The notes beneath the pieces are model-generated. The model was not told the origin of the DNA, did no database searches, and saw only the letters and a list, made by a program, of their open reading frames with translations. Below, piece after piece: positions 14,910-24,100 of a DNA stretch of 27,445 bases; the first letter of the stretch is position 1, and each line of letters starts with the position of its first letter. The stretch spans positions 1 to 27,445 of the forward strand of contig JAHHTX010000018.1 in the NCBI GenBank assembly GCA_020024255.1, in the 5' to 3' direction. A program made the translations under genes and the position numbers. This stretch comes from Anaerotignum sp. (lineage in GTDB: Bacteria; Bacillota; Clostridia; Lachnospirales; Anaerotignaceae).

Positions 14910-14938
14910 CTGACAAAAAAAGAAAAACAATGTATAAT
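14910..14938 (+). promoter_or_regulatory. Promoter of the membrane protein gene
   Basis: CTGACA (14910-14915) and TATAAT (14933-14938), 17 bp apart, are close to consensus. The start of transcription would be near 14945, giving about 45 nt of leader. Confidence 0.8.
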
Positions 14939-14988
14939 ACTTTCTGTCCCTTTTCATAGGGAAAAATTTAATGAGGAGGAAAACGAAG

Positions 14989-15810
14989 ATGAAAGATTTG
15001 ATTTATGGCAGAGAATTGCGGCTTATGGAAATTACTGCCATAGGGTTTCGTTTATTTGTAGACAATATCAAGACAATACTAAAAGGTGTTTTTCTTATTT
15101 GTTTGCCTATCAGCATTTTGGTCTATTTGATACAGCTGCGTGTTTTGAATGTCTATGAAATTTTGGACGCAATTAGTCAGGCACAAACCAGTATCTCTGA
15201 CGGAGAGCTTATGGCTCTCAGCAAGCAGATGGGTCTGAATAATCTGCTGACCCTTGGCATCAGTGTATTTCTTGAGCCTATTTTTGTTATAGGTGTTATG
15301 AAAGCCGTAAAACAGAGTTTAGACGGCAGAAAGGCAAAAGGAATTGCTGTTTACAATGCAGCATTGCTTCAGGAAGGAAATGTGGTAAAAACAGGGTTGA
15401 TATATGGGGGTTGTCTGTTTATTAGCTCTCTTCTTATTTTTCCCGGCATTTACCTGATGGTCATTTGGTATTTCTACCTATGCTGTATTGGGCTTTTGGG
15501 CAAAAAAGGCGGCTATGCCCTTGCACATAGCAGAGATATGGTACAAGGCAGATGGTGGAGAACCTTTGGTTTTCTTCTATTTTTGAGTATATTGGGTATG
15601 GGATGGAACAGTATTTTGCAGATGTTTTTTATTGTTCTGCCACAAGGTGTTGTGCGTGATGTTCTCTTTACCTGCGTTACTTATTTTACACAAGGTTATA
15701 TGACCTGTTGTATGACTGTACTGTTTTTGAATCGGGAAGCAGGGCTCTTTGGTCTGGAAGGACTGGCAGAAAAATCTGATGCAGAAATTGCCGAAAATAA
15801 AAGCGAATAA
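14989..15810 (+). CDS. Integral membrane protein of unknown function
   Basis: A 273-residue protein with about five or six hydrophobic segments (starting near residues 28, 80, 135, 160 and 200) and a charged, acidic tail (EKSDAEIAENKSE). The overall pattern, with long helices separated by amphipathic loops, resembles uncharacterised DUF975-like membrane proteins, but I do not recognise a diagnostic motif. The start is ATG 14989, 9 nt after GGAGG (14975-14979); ATG 14971 overlaps that site. The gene is transcribed alone, between its own promoter and terminator. Confidence 0.75.
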   Translation: MKDLIYGRELRLMEITAIGFRLFVDNIKTILKGVFLICLPISILVYLIQLRVLNVYEILDAISQAQTSISDGELMALSKQMGLNNLLTLGISVFLEPIFVIGVMKAVKQSLDGRKAKGIAVYNAALLQEGNVVKTGLIYGGCLFISSLLIFPGIYLMVIWYFYLCCIGLLGKKGGYALAHSRDMVQGRWWRTFGFLLFLSILGMGWNSILQMFFIVLPQGVVRDVLFTCVTYFTQGYMTCCMTVLFLNREAGLFGLEGLAEKSDAEIAENKSE

Positions 15811-15820
15811 AAAAGAAGGT

Positions 15821-15867
15821 GCGGCTTCGTAAGAAATGAATAACTTTCTGCGAGGCTCGCTTTTTTT
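15821..15867 (+). terminator. Terminator after the membrane protein gene
   Basis: GCGGCTTCGTAAGAAA and TTTCTGCGAGGCTCGC pair with small bulges around an 8-nt loop and are followed by seven T (15861-15867). Confidence 0.88.
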
Positions 15868-15980
15868 GTGGGACACTTTATGTCATATCAGCCATGATTT
15901 TTTGATAAATTTTGTGAAAATGAAACAGTAATCACCTGTTTTTGAAAATTTTATCATCTTCCTTTCTCTTGGAAAAAAAC

Positions 15981-16009
15981 TAGGAAAAGAAAAACCCCTC
16001 TGGTATAAT
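15981..16009 (+). promoter_or_regulatory. Promoter of fbp with extended -10
   Basis: TGGTATAAT (-10 at 16004-16009, extended TG) is a strong element; the -35 position 17 bp upstream reads TAGGAA and is weak. It gives a leader of about 100 nt. Just upstream (about 15903-15955) GATAAATTTT and AAAATTTTATC form a loose inverted repeat of unclear meaning. Confidence 0.55.
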
Positions 16010-16118
16010 ATTGAAAGTAATTTAAGAGAATAAACAATCGTTAGTTTTTGTATAAAGGACAAATTGAAAAAGCATATTTTTTATTATGTGCAACAATGAA
16101 ATTGGAGGGTGAAGCATA

Positions 16119-18095
16119 ATGTATTCCGGTAAGGGAAGTTTCTCACAAGAAGAAATGAGATATTTACAGCTTTTGTCAAAGCAGTATCACAACATCAGCA
16201 GTACAGCAACAGAAATCATGAACCTGAAGGCAATTCTGAACCTTCCCAAAGGCACAGAACATTTCGTTTCAGATATACATGGAGAAGTGGAATCCTTCAA
16301 CCATGTGTTGCGAAATGCCTCGGGGGTTATCAAGAACCATATCAGTGCAATATTTGGTGCAAGCCTGAGAGAAAGCGAAAAAAAATCGTTGGCAACCCTT
16401 ATTTACTATCCCGAAAAAAAGTTGGAACAGATGTTGGAAACAGAAGAAGACATGAACGATTGGTATAAAATTACACTCCATCGTCTGGTTACCATTTGCA
16501 AGGTTGTATCTTCCAAATATACACGCTCAAAAGTTAGAAAGGCACTGCCTAAGGAATTTGCTTACATATTGGAAGAACTCCTTCATGAAAACAGTGTGGG
16601 TGATGATAAGGAAATGTATTATAACGAAATTATCAGTACCATCATTGATTTGGATCAGGCTGACCGCTTTGTTACGGCATTGTGCCACCTCATTCAGCGG
16701 CTTTCCATTGATCGGCTTCACGTAATTGGGGACATTTACGATAGAGGTCCCAATGCGGCGGCGATTATGGATATTTTGGCAGACTATCATTCTGTAGATA
16801 TTCAGTGGGGCAACCATGACATTGCCTGGATGGGAGCGGCAGCAGGTTGTCAGGCATTGATTTGTAATGTACTGCGTATTCAGACGAGATATGCAAACTT
16901 GGATACCATTGAAGAGGATTACGGCATTAACTTGATTCCGCTGGCAACCTTTGCTATGGACTGCTATGCAGATGACCCCTGTGAACAGTTTGCGCCAAAG
17001 GGTACAGAAGAAACGTTGAGCGACAAAGACTTTAAGCTGATTGCAAAAATGCACAAAGCCATTTCCATTATGCAATGGAAAATGGAAGCACAGATTATTA
17101 AACGTCATCCTGAATTTCATATGGAAAACAGATTGCTTCTGGATAAAATAGATTTTGAAAAAGGGACAATTATGGTGGAAGGCAAGGAATATAAGATGAA
17201 TGATATGAATTTCCCTACCATTGACCCCAAAGACCCCTATGCACTGTCAGAAGAAGAACAACTTGTGATGGATAAGGTCAAATCTTCTTTTGTCAACAGT
17301 GAGAAGCTGCAAAAGCATATTAAGGTGCTGTACAGTAAAGGAAGTATGTATAATATTTTTAACTCTAATTTGTTGTTCCATGGTGGGATTCCCATGAACG
17401 AAGATGGCACATTAAAAACGGTGACATTCCGTGGGAAAAAATATAAGGGTAAAGACTACTTGGATGCTGTAGAGCGAACAGCCAGAGAAGGATATTTCAA
17501 TAAACCGCACTCCGCAGCAAAAAGAGAGTGTATGGATATTATGTGGTATCTCTGGTGCGGAGAAGATTCTCCATTGTTTGGCAAAAAGAAAATGACAACC
17601 TTTGAACGGTATTTCATTGATGATAAGGAAGCCCATAAGGAAGTCAGCAATCCTTATTATTCCTTGCGAAACGAGGAAGCAACCTGCCGTTATGTTTTGG
17701 AAGCTTTTGGTCTTGATCCGGATGCTTCCCATATTATCAATGGCCATGTGCCGGTAAAGGTATCCAAAGGGGAAAGTCCCATTAGGGCAAACGGCAAACT
17801 CTTTGTTATTGATGGCGGTTTTGCAAAGGCATATCAGAAAGTGACAGGTATCGCAGGGTATACCTTGATTTATAATTCTCATGGCATGGTTCTTGTCAGC
17901 CATGAACCGTTTGTTTCCACAGAAATTGCCATTGCAGAAGAAAAGGATATTCTTTCCTCTACGGTGGCTTTGCAGTATACGCAGGACAGGATTCGTGTCC
18001 GTGACACAGACAACGGAAAAATGCTCCAAAACAGCATTGATGAATTGGAAAAATTACTTTATGCGTACCAGAACGGTATTATTAAGGAACAATAA
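16119..18095 (+). CDS. fbp: Fructose-1,6-bisphosphatase, class III
   Basis: This enzyme hydrolyses fructose-1,6-bisphosphate to fructose-6-phosphate in gluconeogenesis. The 658-residue product is the large metallophosphatase-type enzyme of Bacillota (B. subtilis Fbp is about 670), unrelated to classes I/II. The metal-binding motifs are GDIYDRGP at about residue 203 and GNHDIAWMG at about 230. Further conserved segments include FVSDIHGEVESFNHVL and IINGHVPVKVSKGESP. GGAGGGTGA precedes ATG 16119. It is monocistronic. No terminator of its own is seen, and the repeat element starting 17 nt after the stop supplies the first strong hairpin. Confidence 0.96.
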   Translation: MYSGKGSFSQEEMRYLQLLSKQYHNISSTATEIMNLKAILNLPKGTEHFVSDIHGEVESFNHVLRNASGVIKNHISAIFGASLRESEKKSLATLIYYPEKKLEQMLETEEDMNDWYKITLHRLVTICKVVSSKYTRSKVRKALPKEFAYILEELLHENSVGDDKEMYYNEIISTIIDLDQADRFVTALCHLIQRLSIDRLHVIGDIYDRGPNAAAIMDILADYHSVDIQWGNHDIAWMGAAAGCQALICNVLRIQTRYANLDTIEEDYGINLIPLATFAMDCYADDPCEQFAPKGTEETLSDKDFKLIAKMHKAISIMQWKMEAQIIKRHPEFHMENRLLLDKIDFEKGTIMVEGKEYKMNDMNFPTIDPKDPYALSEEEQLVMDKVKSSFVNSEKLQKHIKVLYSKGSMYNIFNSNLLFHGGIPMNEDGTLKTVTFRGKKYKGKDYLDAVERTAREGYFNKPHSAAKRECMDIMWYLWCGEDSPLFGKKKMTTFERYFIDDKEAHKEVSNPYYSLRNEEATCRYVLEAFGLDPDASHIINGHVPVKVSKGESPIRANGKLFVIDGGFAKAYQKVTGIAGYTLIYNSHGMVLVSHEPFVSTEIAIAEEKDILSSTVALQYTQDRIRVRDTDNGKMLQNSIDELEKLLYAYQNGIIKEQ

Positions 18096-18111
18096 ATAAA
18101 AGCAAACAGAT

Positions 18112-18331
18112 TGTCGAAAGAGTCGGTTTTATCCCTTTTCGAAAATGCGGAAGGGGTGGGGAAACGAAGGGTTTCCCAAATAGAATCCGCAGTGGGAATT
18201 CACTTCTCATAAGGAAGAGCAGAAGTTTCAAGGCTGTTTTTGCCATTGGAACTTCTGCTTTATTCTTCTGTCTGCCCATCAAAGCCTTGCATGAAATGAG
18301 GCTTTGACGAAAGGGGACAACTTTGTCGATA
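18112..18331 (+). repeat. Repeat element copy 1 (about 220 bp, terminal inverted repeats)
   Basis: The element begins TGTCGAAAGAGTCG and ends CTTTGTCGATA. The ends are imperfect inverted repeats of the consensus TGTCGAMAAAGTCG. Internal hairpins are GCGGA...TCCGC (18147-18190), a weak TGGGAA arm, GCAGAAGTT...AACTTCTGC (18219-18258), and CAAAGCCT...AGGCTTTG. The third is followed by TTTATTCTT and can terminate fbp. It is homologous over its length to 24334-24552 (inverted) and to 27312-27445. No reading frame is shared by the copies. Confidence 0.88.
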
Positions 18332-18604
18332 CGGATAATGCAAGGTTATGGGCATATTGATGCACATACACCATCTCTTGCCGTCTGTCTATGAGGGATA
18401 TAGAAGCGTATCTTTGTCTGTGCAAAAAGAAAATATGAAATGATCAATTTGCTAAATATTCCCTACTTAAAATACACCAAAATAGAGGATATGCTTCTTT
18501 GCAGTATTGGACAAAAGATATAGTTATTTATCTATGCAAAAGGCTTTTCGACAGAAAAATTGCGTATGTGTCATATGTGTATTGATAAAAGGAGATGAGT
18601 AATT
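18332..18604. other. Non-coding stretch after repeat copy 1
   Basis: I find no gene here. It is A/T-rich. CTTTTCGACA (18544-18553) matches the reverse complement of the element's left end, so a solo or nested terminus of the same element family may lie here. TCGACA followed after 17 bp by TCATAT could serve as a weak promoter for the next gene. Confidence 0.4.
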
Positions 18605-18826
18605 ATGGCATTGGTTTTATTTATTGCTCTCTGTATGTCTACAGTGATTCTTGCATTTGCCATCGTTCTTGCTGTTTTTACACGAGACTACGGCAAAAAA
18701 CATCCGGAAAAAAAGATAGTGGCAGTGCTGTTATGGACGTTCTGTGTAATATTGTTTTTATTTTTTTTGGGTGGTTTGGGATTTGCAGGTGCAGTTTTTC
18801 ATGCTATACGTTCTATTTTTCCCTAA
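18605..18826 (+). CDS. Small two-helix membrane protein
   Basis: A 73-residue hydrophobic protein with two predicted transmembrane helices (about residues 4-25 and 40-68), separated by a charged loop TRDYGKKHPEKK. GGAG (18591-18594) is 10 nt before the ATG, which supports translation. I recognise no family. It stands alone, between a repeat copy and a terminator at 18883, so it may be a small stress or regulatory membrane peptide, but nothing shows this directly. Confidence 0.6.
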   Translation: MALVLFIALCMSTVILAFAIVLAVFTRDYGKKHPEKKIVAVLLWTFCVILFLFFLGGLGFAGAVFHAIRSIFP

Positions 18827-18882
18827 AACAAATATAAGACAATGTTGGAGCAGTGCTGTTGTTGGTAAGCAGGCAATGGATA

Positions 18883-18921
18883 CGGCAGACAGAGAATGAT
18901 ATTTCCGTCTGCCGTTTAATT
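18883..18921 (+). terminator. Terminator after the small membrane protein
   Basis: CGGCAGAC (18883-18890) and GTCTGCCG (18907-18914) pair across a 16-nt loop and are followed by TTTAATT. Confidence 0.7.
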
Positions 18922-18931
18922 ATGTTCGGAT

Positions 18932-18965
18932 AAAAAAGGCAGTACCCAGAAACTTGAATACTGCC
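18932..18965 (-). terminator. Terminator of pncB
   Basis: On the minus strand GGCAGTA and TACTGCC (18965-18959 and 18944-18938) enclose a 14-nt loop and run into six T (18937-18932). Confidence 0.82.
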
Positions 18966-18982
18966 ATAGTTTTTTTCATTTT

Positions 18983-20449
18983 CTATTTTTTGTTTCTGTC
19001 CATACTCAACTGGTCGATCAGGTCTGATTTCAAACGCAGGAGTTTATCAGACAAGTCCACAGGAAGAATGTGGGGATTGTTGATACGCATTTGTTCATCC
19101 CAGAGCGTTTCTTTTTCTTTATTACAGTACGCTTGAATCTCCATTACCTTTGGACTTTCGTAAACTTGTTTGCCATCAACAAAAATGGGTACCAGCAGTT
19201 CTCTTACGGTATATGTACCGCTTTCCAAACGCATCTTTTTCCATTTTGCCGTATCATCAGAAATTTCAAGAGGAGCAGATTCATCAATGACTTCTTCATC
19301 CAGTGCAATGAGGTCTGCTTTCATTTTCCCTGTTTCCTTATCATAAATACGGAATACTTTTTTAATGCCAGGGTTTGTCACCTTTGCTGCATTATTGGAC
19401 AGTTTGATTTTTGGCACAAAATTACCTTCTGCATCTTGCTCTGCCGCCATTTTGTAAACACCACCGAAAGCAGGGCAGTCATCACTGGTAATGAGTTTTG
19501 TCCCCACACCCCAAAGACTGATTTTTGCTTCCTGCTGTTTCAGACTGGCAATCAGATATTCGTCCAGATCACTGGATGCACTGATGATGGCATCGGGGAA
19601 ACCGGCTTTTTCCAACATAGCTTTTGCCTTTTTGGAAAGATAGGCAAGGTCGCCACTGTCCAGTCTGATGCCGTAATTTTTTAAGGGAATGCCTGCTTCT
19701 CTCATTTCACGGAATACCTTTATGGCATTGGGTACACCACTTTCCAATGTATTATAAGTATCCACCAAAAGCAGACACGCATCAGGAAACATTTTTGCAT
19801 ATGCACGGAATGCTGTCAGTTCATCTGGAAAACTCATTACCCAGCTATGGGCGTGTGTTCCCTTTACAGGCACATCAAAGAGCTTCCCTGTTAGTACATT
19901 GCTAGTACCACAACAGCCACCAATCACTGCCGCTCTCGCACCCCATGTACCCGCATCAGGACCTTGGGCACGACGCAGACCAAATTCCATAACAGGGTCA
20001 CCTTTTGCTGCCCAAACCACTCTTGCTGCCTTTGTTGCAATTAAGCTTTGGTGGTTGATGATATTCAATAAAGCTGTTTCCACAAGCTGTGCTTCCATTA
20101 TGGGGGCTTTAATACGCATTAGTGGTTCACGGGGAAAAACCACCGTTCCTTCCGGAATGGCATAAATCTCTCCGGTAAAGCGAAAATCTTTCAAATATGC
20201 AATAAAGTTTTCAGAAAACAAATGCAGACTGGAAAGATATGCAATATCTTCTTCTGTAAAACGCAGATTATTGATATATTCAATAGCCTGTTCTAATCCT
20301 GCTGCAATGGCATAGCCGTTTCCAGAGGGATTATTTCTGTAGAACAAATCAAAAACAACTTGTCTTTTATCAGAACCTGTTTCATAATAGCCCTGCATCA
20401 TGGTAAGCTCATATAAGTCCGTCAGCAGTGCCCAATCTCTACCTTTCAT
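18983..20449 (-). CDS. pncB: Nicotinate phosphoribosyltransferase
   Basis: This enzyme joins nicotinate to PRPP to make nicotinate mononucleotide, the first step of NAD salvage. The 488-residue protein is full length. It begins with LLTDLYELTMMQGYYETG, has EFGLRRAQGPDAG and GTHAHSWVMSF in the middle, and contains GIRLDSGDLAYLSKKA, typical of the family and near the phosphate-binding site. AAAAGGAGCGA precedes the ATG. It has its own promoter and terminator. No recognised NAD regulator site was found upstream. Confidence 0.95.
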   Translation of the reverse strand: MKGRDWALLTDLYELTMMQGYYETGSDKRQVVFDLFYRNNPSGNGYAIAAGLEQAIEYINNLRFTEEDIAYLSSLHLFSENFIAYLKDFRFTGEIYAIPEGTVVFPREPLMRIKAPIMEAQLVETALLNIINHQSLIATKAARVVWAAKGDPVMEFGLRRAQGPDAGTWGARAAVIGGCCGTSNVLTGKLFDVPVKGTHAHSWVMSFPDELTAFRAYAKMFPDACLLLVDTYNTLESGVPNAIKVFREMREAGIPLKNYGIRLDSGDLAYLSKKAKAMLEKAGFPDAIISASSDLDEYLIASLKQQEAKISLWGVGTKLITSDDCPAFGGVYKMAAEQDAEGNFVPKIKLSNNAAKVTNPGIKKVFRIYDKETGKMKADLIALDEEVIDESAPLEISDDTAKWKKMRLESGTYTVRELLVPIFVDGKQVYESPKVMEIQAYCNKEKETLWDEQMRINNPHILPVDLSDKLLRLKSDLIDQLSMDRNKK

Positions 20450-20541
20450 GATTTCGCTCCTTTTGGTTTATGGCGGTATGCAATAAAAAATCCTTTTTAT
20501 TATTTTTATTGTTTCCACCGGTAAGTAGTATAAACAATTTG

Positions 20542-20570
20542 ATTATACATAATTTATCTAAATAAAGCAA
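20542..20570 (-). promoter_or_regulatory. Promoter of pncB
   Basis: On the minus strand TTGCTT (20570-20565), 17 bp, then TATAAT (20547-20542). The leader of about 85 nt has an A/T-rich stretch but no clear riboswitch. Confidence 0.72.
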
Positions 20571-20734
20571 ATTCTTTCCTTCCCTAAGCGGAAAAAAGGA
20601 ATATAATTTGCACAAAAAAATTTTGTACAACGAAATATGGCTGTTATTTTGTATACAGCACACAAAAAGGGAGAAGGTAATTATTTCACAAAAAGCTGTT
20701 TTTCTTGAAAATAGGCATTTTCTGTACTTCTCTT

Positions 20735-20764
20735 TTGTGTACACAATTTTGTGTCTTGTATACT
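20735..20764 (+). promoter_or_regulatory. Palindrome and possible upstream promoter before ileS
   Basis: TTGTGTACACAA (20735-20746) is a perfect 12-bp palindrome. It overlaps a possible -35 for TATACT at 20759-20764. This may be a second ileS promoter with an operator, or a site acting on the divergent pncB. The rest of 20571-20797 contains nothing else I can assign. Confidence 0.35.
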
Positions 20765-20797
20765 TGGTAAATTTTCTGAGAAATCGGGAAAAAAGAC

Positions 20798-20826
20798 TTT
20801 ACAAAGCTTTTCACACCGTATATAAT
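20798..20826 (+). promoter_or_regulatory. Promoter of ileS
   Basis: TTTACA (20798-20803) and TATAAT (20821-20826) are 17 bp apart. Transcription would begin near 20833, just at the start of the T-box leader. Confidence 0.8.
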
Positions 20827-20832
20827 AGCACT

Positions 20833-21110
20833 CATGAATAAGAAAATATAAAAACACTGTGACGGAGAGAGTATACTTTCTTATATTGCTTCAGAGAGTC
20901 GGGTACAGGTGCGATCCCGATGCAAAGAGATAGTAGAAAATCACTCCCGAGTGGCAGACCGAAAGGCTCGTCCCAGTAGATTCTGTCGTATTCTTGCGTT
21001 AAAGGAAAACATCATGTTTGTGATGTAATAAGTGGGCAATATTTTTATATTGTCAAATCAGGTGGTACCGCGAATCCATTCGTCCTGTTGCAGGCGAGTG
21101 GCTTTTTTTA
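20833..21110 (+). promoter_or_regulatory. T-box riboswitch (isoleucine) controlling ileS
   Basis: The leader has the canonical T-box AATCAGGTGGTACCGCG at 21056-21072, followed by a terminator. Stem I is anchored by GACGGA near 20862 pairing with TCTGTC near 20982. A candidate specifier is ATC at 20940-20942 (isoleucine), in the context GAAAATCACTCCCGAG. Uncharged tRNA-Ile would stabilise the antiterminator and permit ileS expression. T-box and terminator are certain; the specifier is assigned by eye. Confidence 0.92.
21076..21109 (+). terminator. Regulated terminator of the ileS T-box
   Basis: CCATTCGTCCTG (21076-21087) pairs with CAGGCGAGTGG (21091-21101), with one bulge, followed by a C and seven T. 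The upstream arm is next to the T-box, as expected for mutually exclusive antiterminator and terminator. Confidence 0.92.
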
Positions 21111-21173
21111 TGTTTGATTTCCTGTGGCGCAACACATTGTTTAAATCATTCGTTTTTAAAGGAGGAATTACTG

Positions 21174-24100
21174 ATGTATGATAAGGTCCCAAGCAACATG
21201 AACTTTGTTGACAGAGAAGTGCAAGTAGAAAAATTTTGGAAAGACCACGATATTTTCGGCAAAAGTATAAAGGCAAGAGAAGGTGCACCTGTCTTTACTT
21301 TTTTTGATGGTCCTCCCACTGCAAACGGTAAACCCCATATCGGACATATTATCACCCGTGCGGTAAAAGACTTGATTCCCCGTTATAAAACCATGAAGGG
21401 TTATAAAGTTCTTCGGAAAGCCGGCTGGGATACCCACGGTTTGCCTGTTGAACTGGAAGTAGAAAAAACATTGGGCTTGGACGGTAAGCCCCAGATTGAA
21501 AAATATGGTGTGGAACCTTTCATCGGCAAGTGTAAAGAAAGTGTTTGGACATATGAAAAAGAATGGCGGGAAATGAGTGACCGTGTAGGTTTCTGGGCAG
21601 ATATGGAACATCCCTATGTTACCTATCACAATGAATATATCGAATCCGTATGGTGGGCACTCAGACAAATCTGGGACAAAGGGCTTTTGTATAAAGGACA
21701 TAAAGTTGTACCTTATTGCCCTCGCTGTGGCACTGCTCTTTCCTCTCACGAAGTTGCACAGGGCTATAAAGATGTAAAAGAAACATCTGCTATTGCAAAA
21801 TTTAAAGTGGAAGGCAAAGAAAACGAATATTTCCTTGCATGGACAACCACACCTTGGACACTGCCTTCCAATATTGCCCTTACCGTAAATCCGGACGAAA
21901 CTTATGCAAGAGTAAAATACGAAGACTATGTTGCCATCATGGCAGAAGCACTGCTTGATGATGTACTGGGCGAAGGCAATTACGAAGTTTTGGAAACCAT
22001 GAAGGGAAAAGATTTGGAATATATGCGTTATGAACCCCTGTTCTCCTTCTTGGAAAACGATCCCAAAGCGTTTATCGTAACCTGTGATTCCTATGTTACA
22101 TTGACAGATGGTACCGGCGTGGTTCACTCTGCCGGCGCATTTGGGGAAGATGATGCTAGAGTTTGTGGTTCCTATGGCATTCCCTTCCGTCAGTATGTAG
22201 ATGATAGAGGAAATATGACAGAAGAAACAGGTCCTTTTGCCGGCTTGTTTGTGAAAGATGCAGACCCGAAGGTTCTGGAATATATGGAAAAAGACGGTAC
22301 GCTCTTTAAAGCAATTCCTTTTGAACATAACTATCCTTTCTGCTGGAGATGTGATACACCACTCATCTACTATGCAAGAAGCACTTGGTTTATCAAAATG
22401 ACAGAGCTTCGGGATAAGCTTGTGAAGAACAACAGCACAATCAACTGGTATCCAGATACCATCAAAGAAGGCCGTTTTGGTAATTTCTTGGAAAATGTCA
22501 TCGATTGGGGTCTTTCTCGTGAAAGATATTGGGGTACGCCTCTCCCTATTTGGGAATGTGAATGTGGACACAGACACACCATCGGCAGCATTGCAGAGTT
22601 GAAGGAAATGTCCCCTGACTGCCCTGAAAATATCGAATTGCATAAACCCTTTATTGATGCAGTACATTTGACCTGCCCTAAATGCGGCAAGCTCATGACT
22701 CGTGTATCTGAAGTTATTGACTGTTGGTTTGACAGTGGCTCTATGCCTTTTGCACAGTGGCACTATCCTTTTGAGAATAAGGAAATCTTTGAAGAGAACT
22801 TCCCTGCTGATTTTATCAGTGAAGCGGTTGACCAGACAAGAGGTTGGTTCTATACCCTTCTTGCAGTCGGTACACTGCTCTTTGATAAAGCACCGTTCAA
22901 AAATTGTATCGTACTGGGTCATGTACAGGATAAAAACGGACAGAAAATGTCCAAACATAAAGGGAATGTAGTTAATCCTTGGGATGCCTTGAATAAACAG
23001 GGTGCTGACGCAGTTCGTTGGTACTTCTATGCAAACAGTGCACCTTGGCTGCCCAGCCGTTACTATGACGAGGCAGTAAATGAATTGCAGCGGAAATTCA
23101 TGGGTACGTTGTGGAACACTTATGCGTTCTATATCCTGTATGCGGAAATCGACCAGTTTGACCCAACAAAATATACACTGGATTACGATAAACTGCCTCC
23201 TATGGATAAGTGGATTCTGTCCAAACTACAGACATTGAACAAATATGTTGATGATTGCCTTGCCGGTTATAAATTGACAGAGCCTGCAAGAGCATTGGCA
23301 GAATTTGTAGACGATTTGTCCAACTGGTATGTAAGAAGAAGCAGAGAACGTTTCTGGGCAGGCGGTATGGAACAGGATAAAATCAACGCTTATATGACAT
23401 TGTATACTGTTTTGGAAACAGTGGTAAAATTGGCTGCACCTTTCACACCTTTTATCACAGAAGAAATATACAATAATATGGTTGGAAAGGTAGATGCTTC
23501 CGCTCCCGAAAGTGTACACCTTTGTGATTGGCCTGTATACCACAGCGAATGGGTAGATACAGAGCTGGAGAAGAACATGGACTTGGTATTAAAGGTTGTT
23601 GTGGAAGGCCGTGCGGCAAGAAATGCAGCTGCGATGAAGAATCGTCAGCCTTTGGCAATGATGTATGTGAAGTCAGAAGAATCTCTGCCTGAATTGTATT
23701 GCGACATCATCACAGAAGAATTGAATGTAAAGGATATTACGTTTACGAATGATGTAGAGTCCTTTACCACCTATACGTTTAAACCACAGCTGCGTACATT
23801 AGGCAAGAAGTACGGCAAACTGGTTCCCGGTATTGGTGCATATCTGAAGGAGGTAGATGGCTCTGCATTTATGGATACACTGCGGAAAGATGGCAAGGTT
23901 TCCTTTACGGTAGAGGGTGAAGAAGTGGTTCTGGAACAAGAAGATGTTCTTATTGACACAGCGGAAAAAGGCGGTTTCGTTTCCAGTGGTGACCACAGCC
24001 TGACCGTTGTTTTGGATACAAACCTGACACCGGAACTGGTGGAAGAAGGCTTTGTTCGTGAAGTGGTAAGTAAAGTACAGACCATGAGAAAAGAAGCTGA

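Noticed and set aside
15903..15960. Inverted repeat GATAAATTTT/AAAATTTTATC upstream of fbp as a riboswitch
   Set aside because: It lies upstream of the likely transcription start and is A/T-rich and imperfect; it cannot be part of the fbp leader RNA.
20439..20841. Small frames in the pncB-ileS gap (101 and 77 codons)
   Set aside because: They overlap the promoters of pncB and ileS, lack ribosome-binding sites and show no family features.
21168..22958. Open frame of 596 codons on the minus strand opposite ileS
   Set aside because: It lies wholly within ileS, resembles no protein family, is rich in Cys/Phe/Ile, and has no ribosome-binding site or promoter. It is a shadow of the codon usage of ileS.
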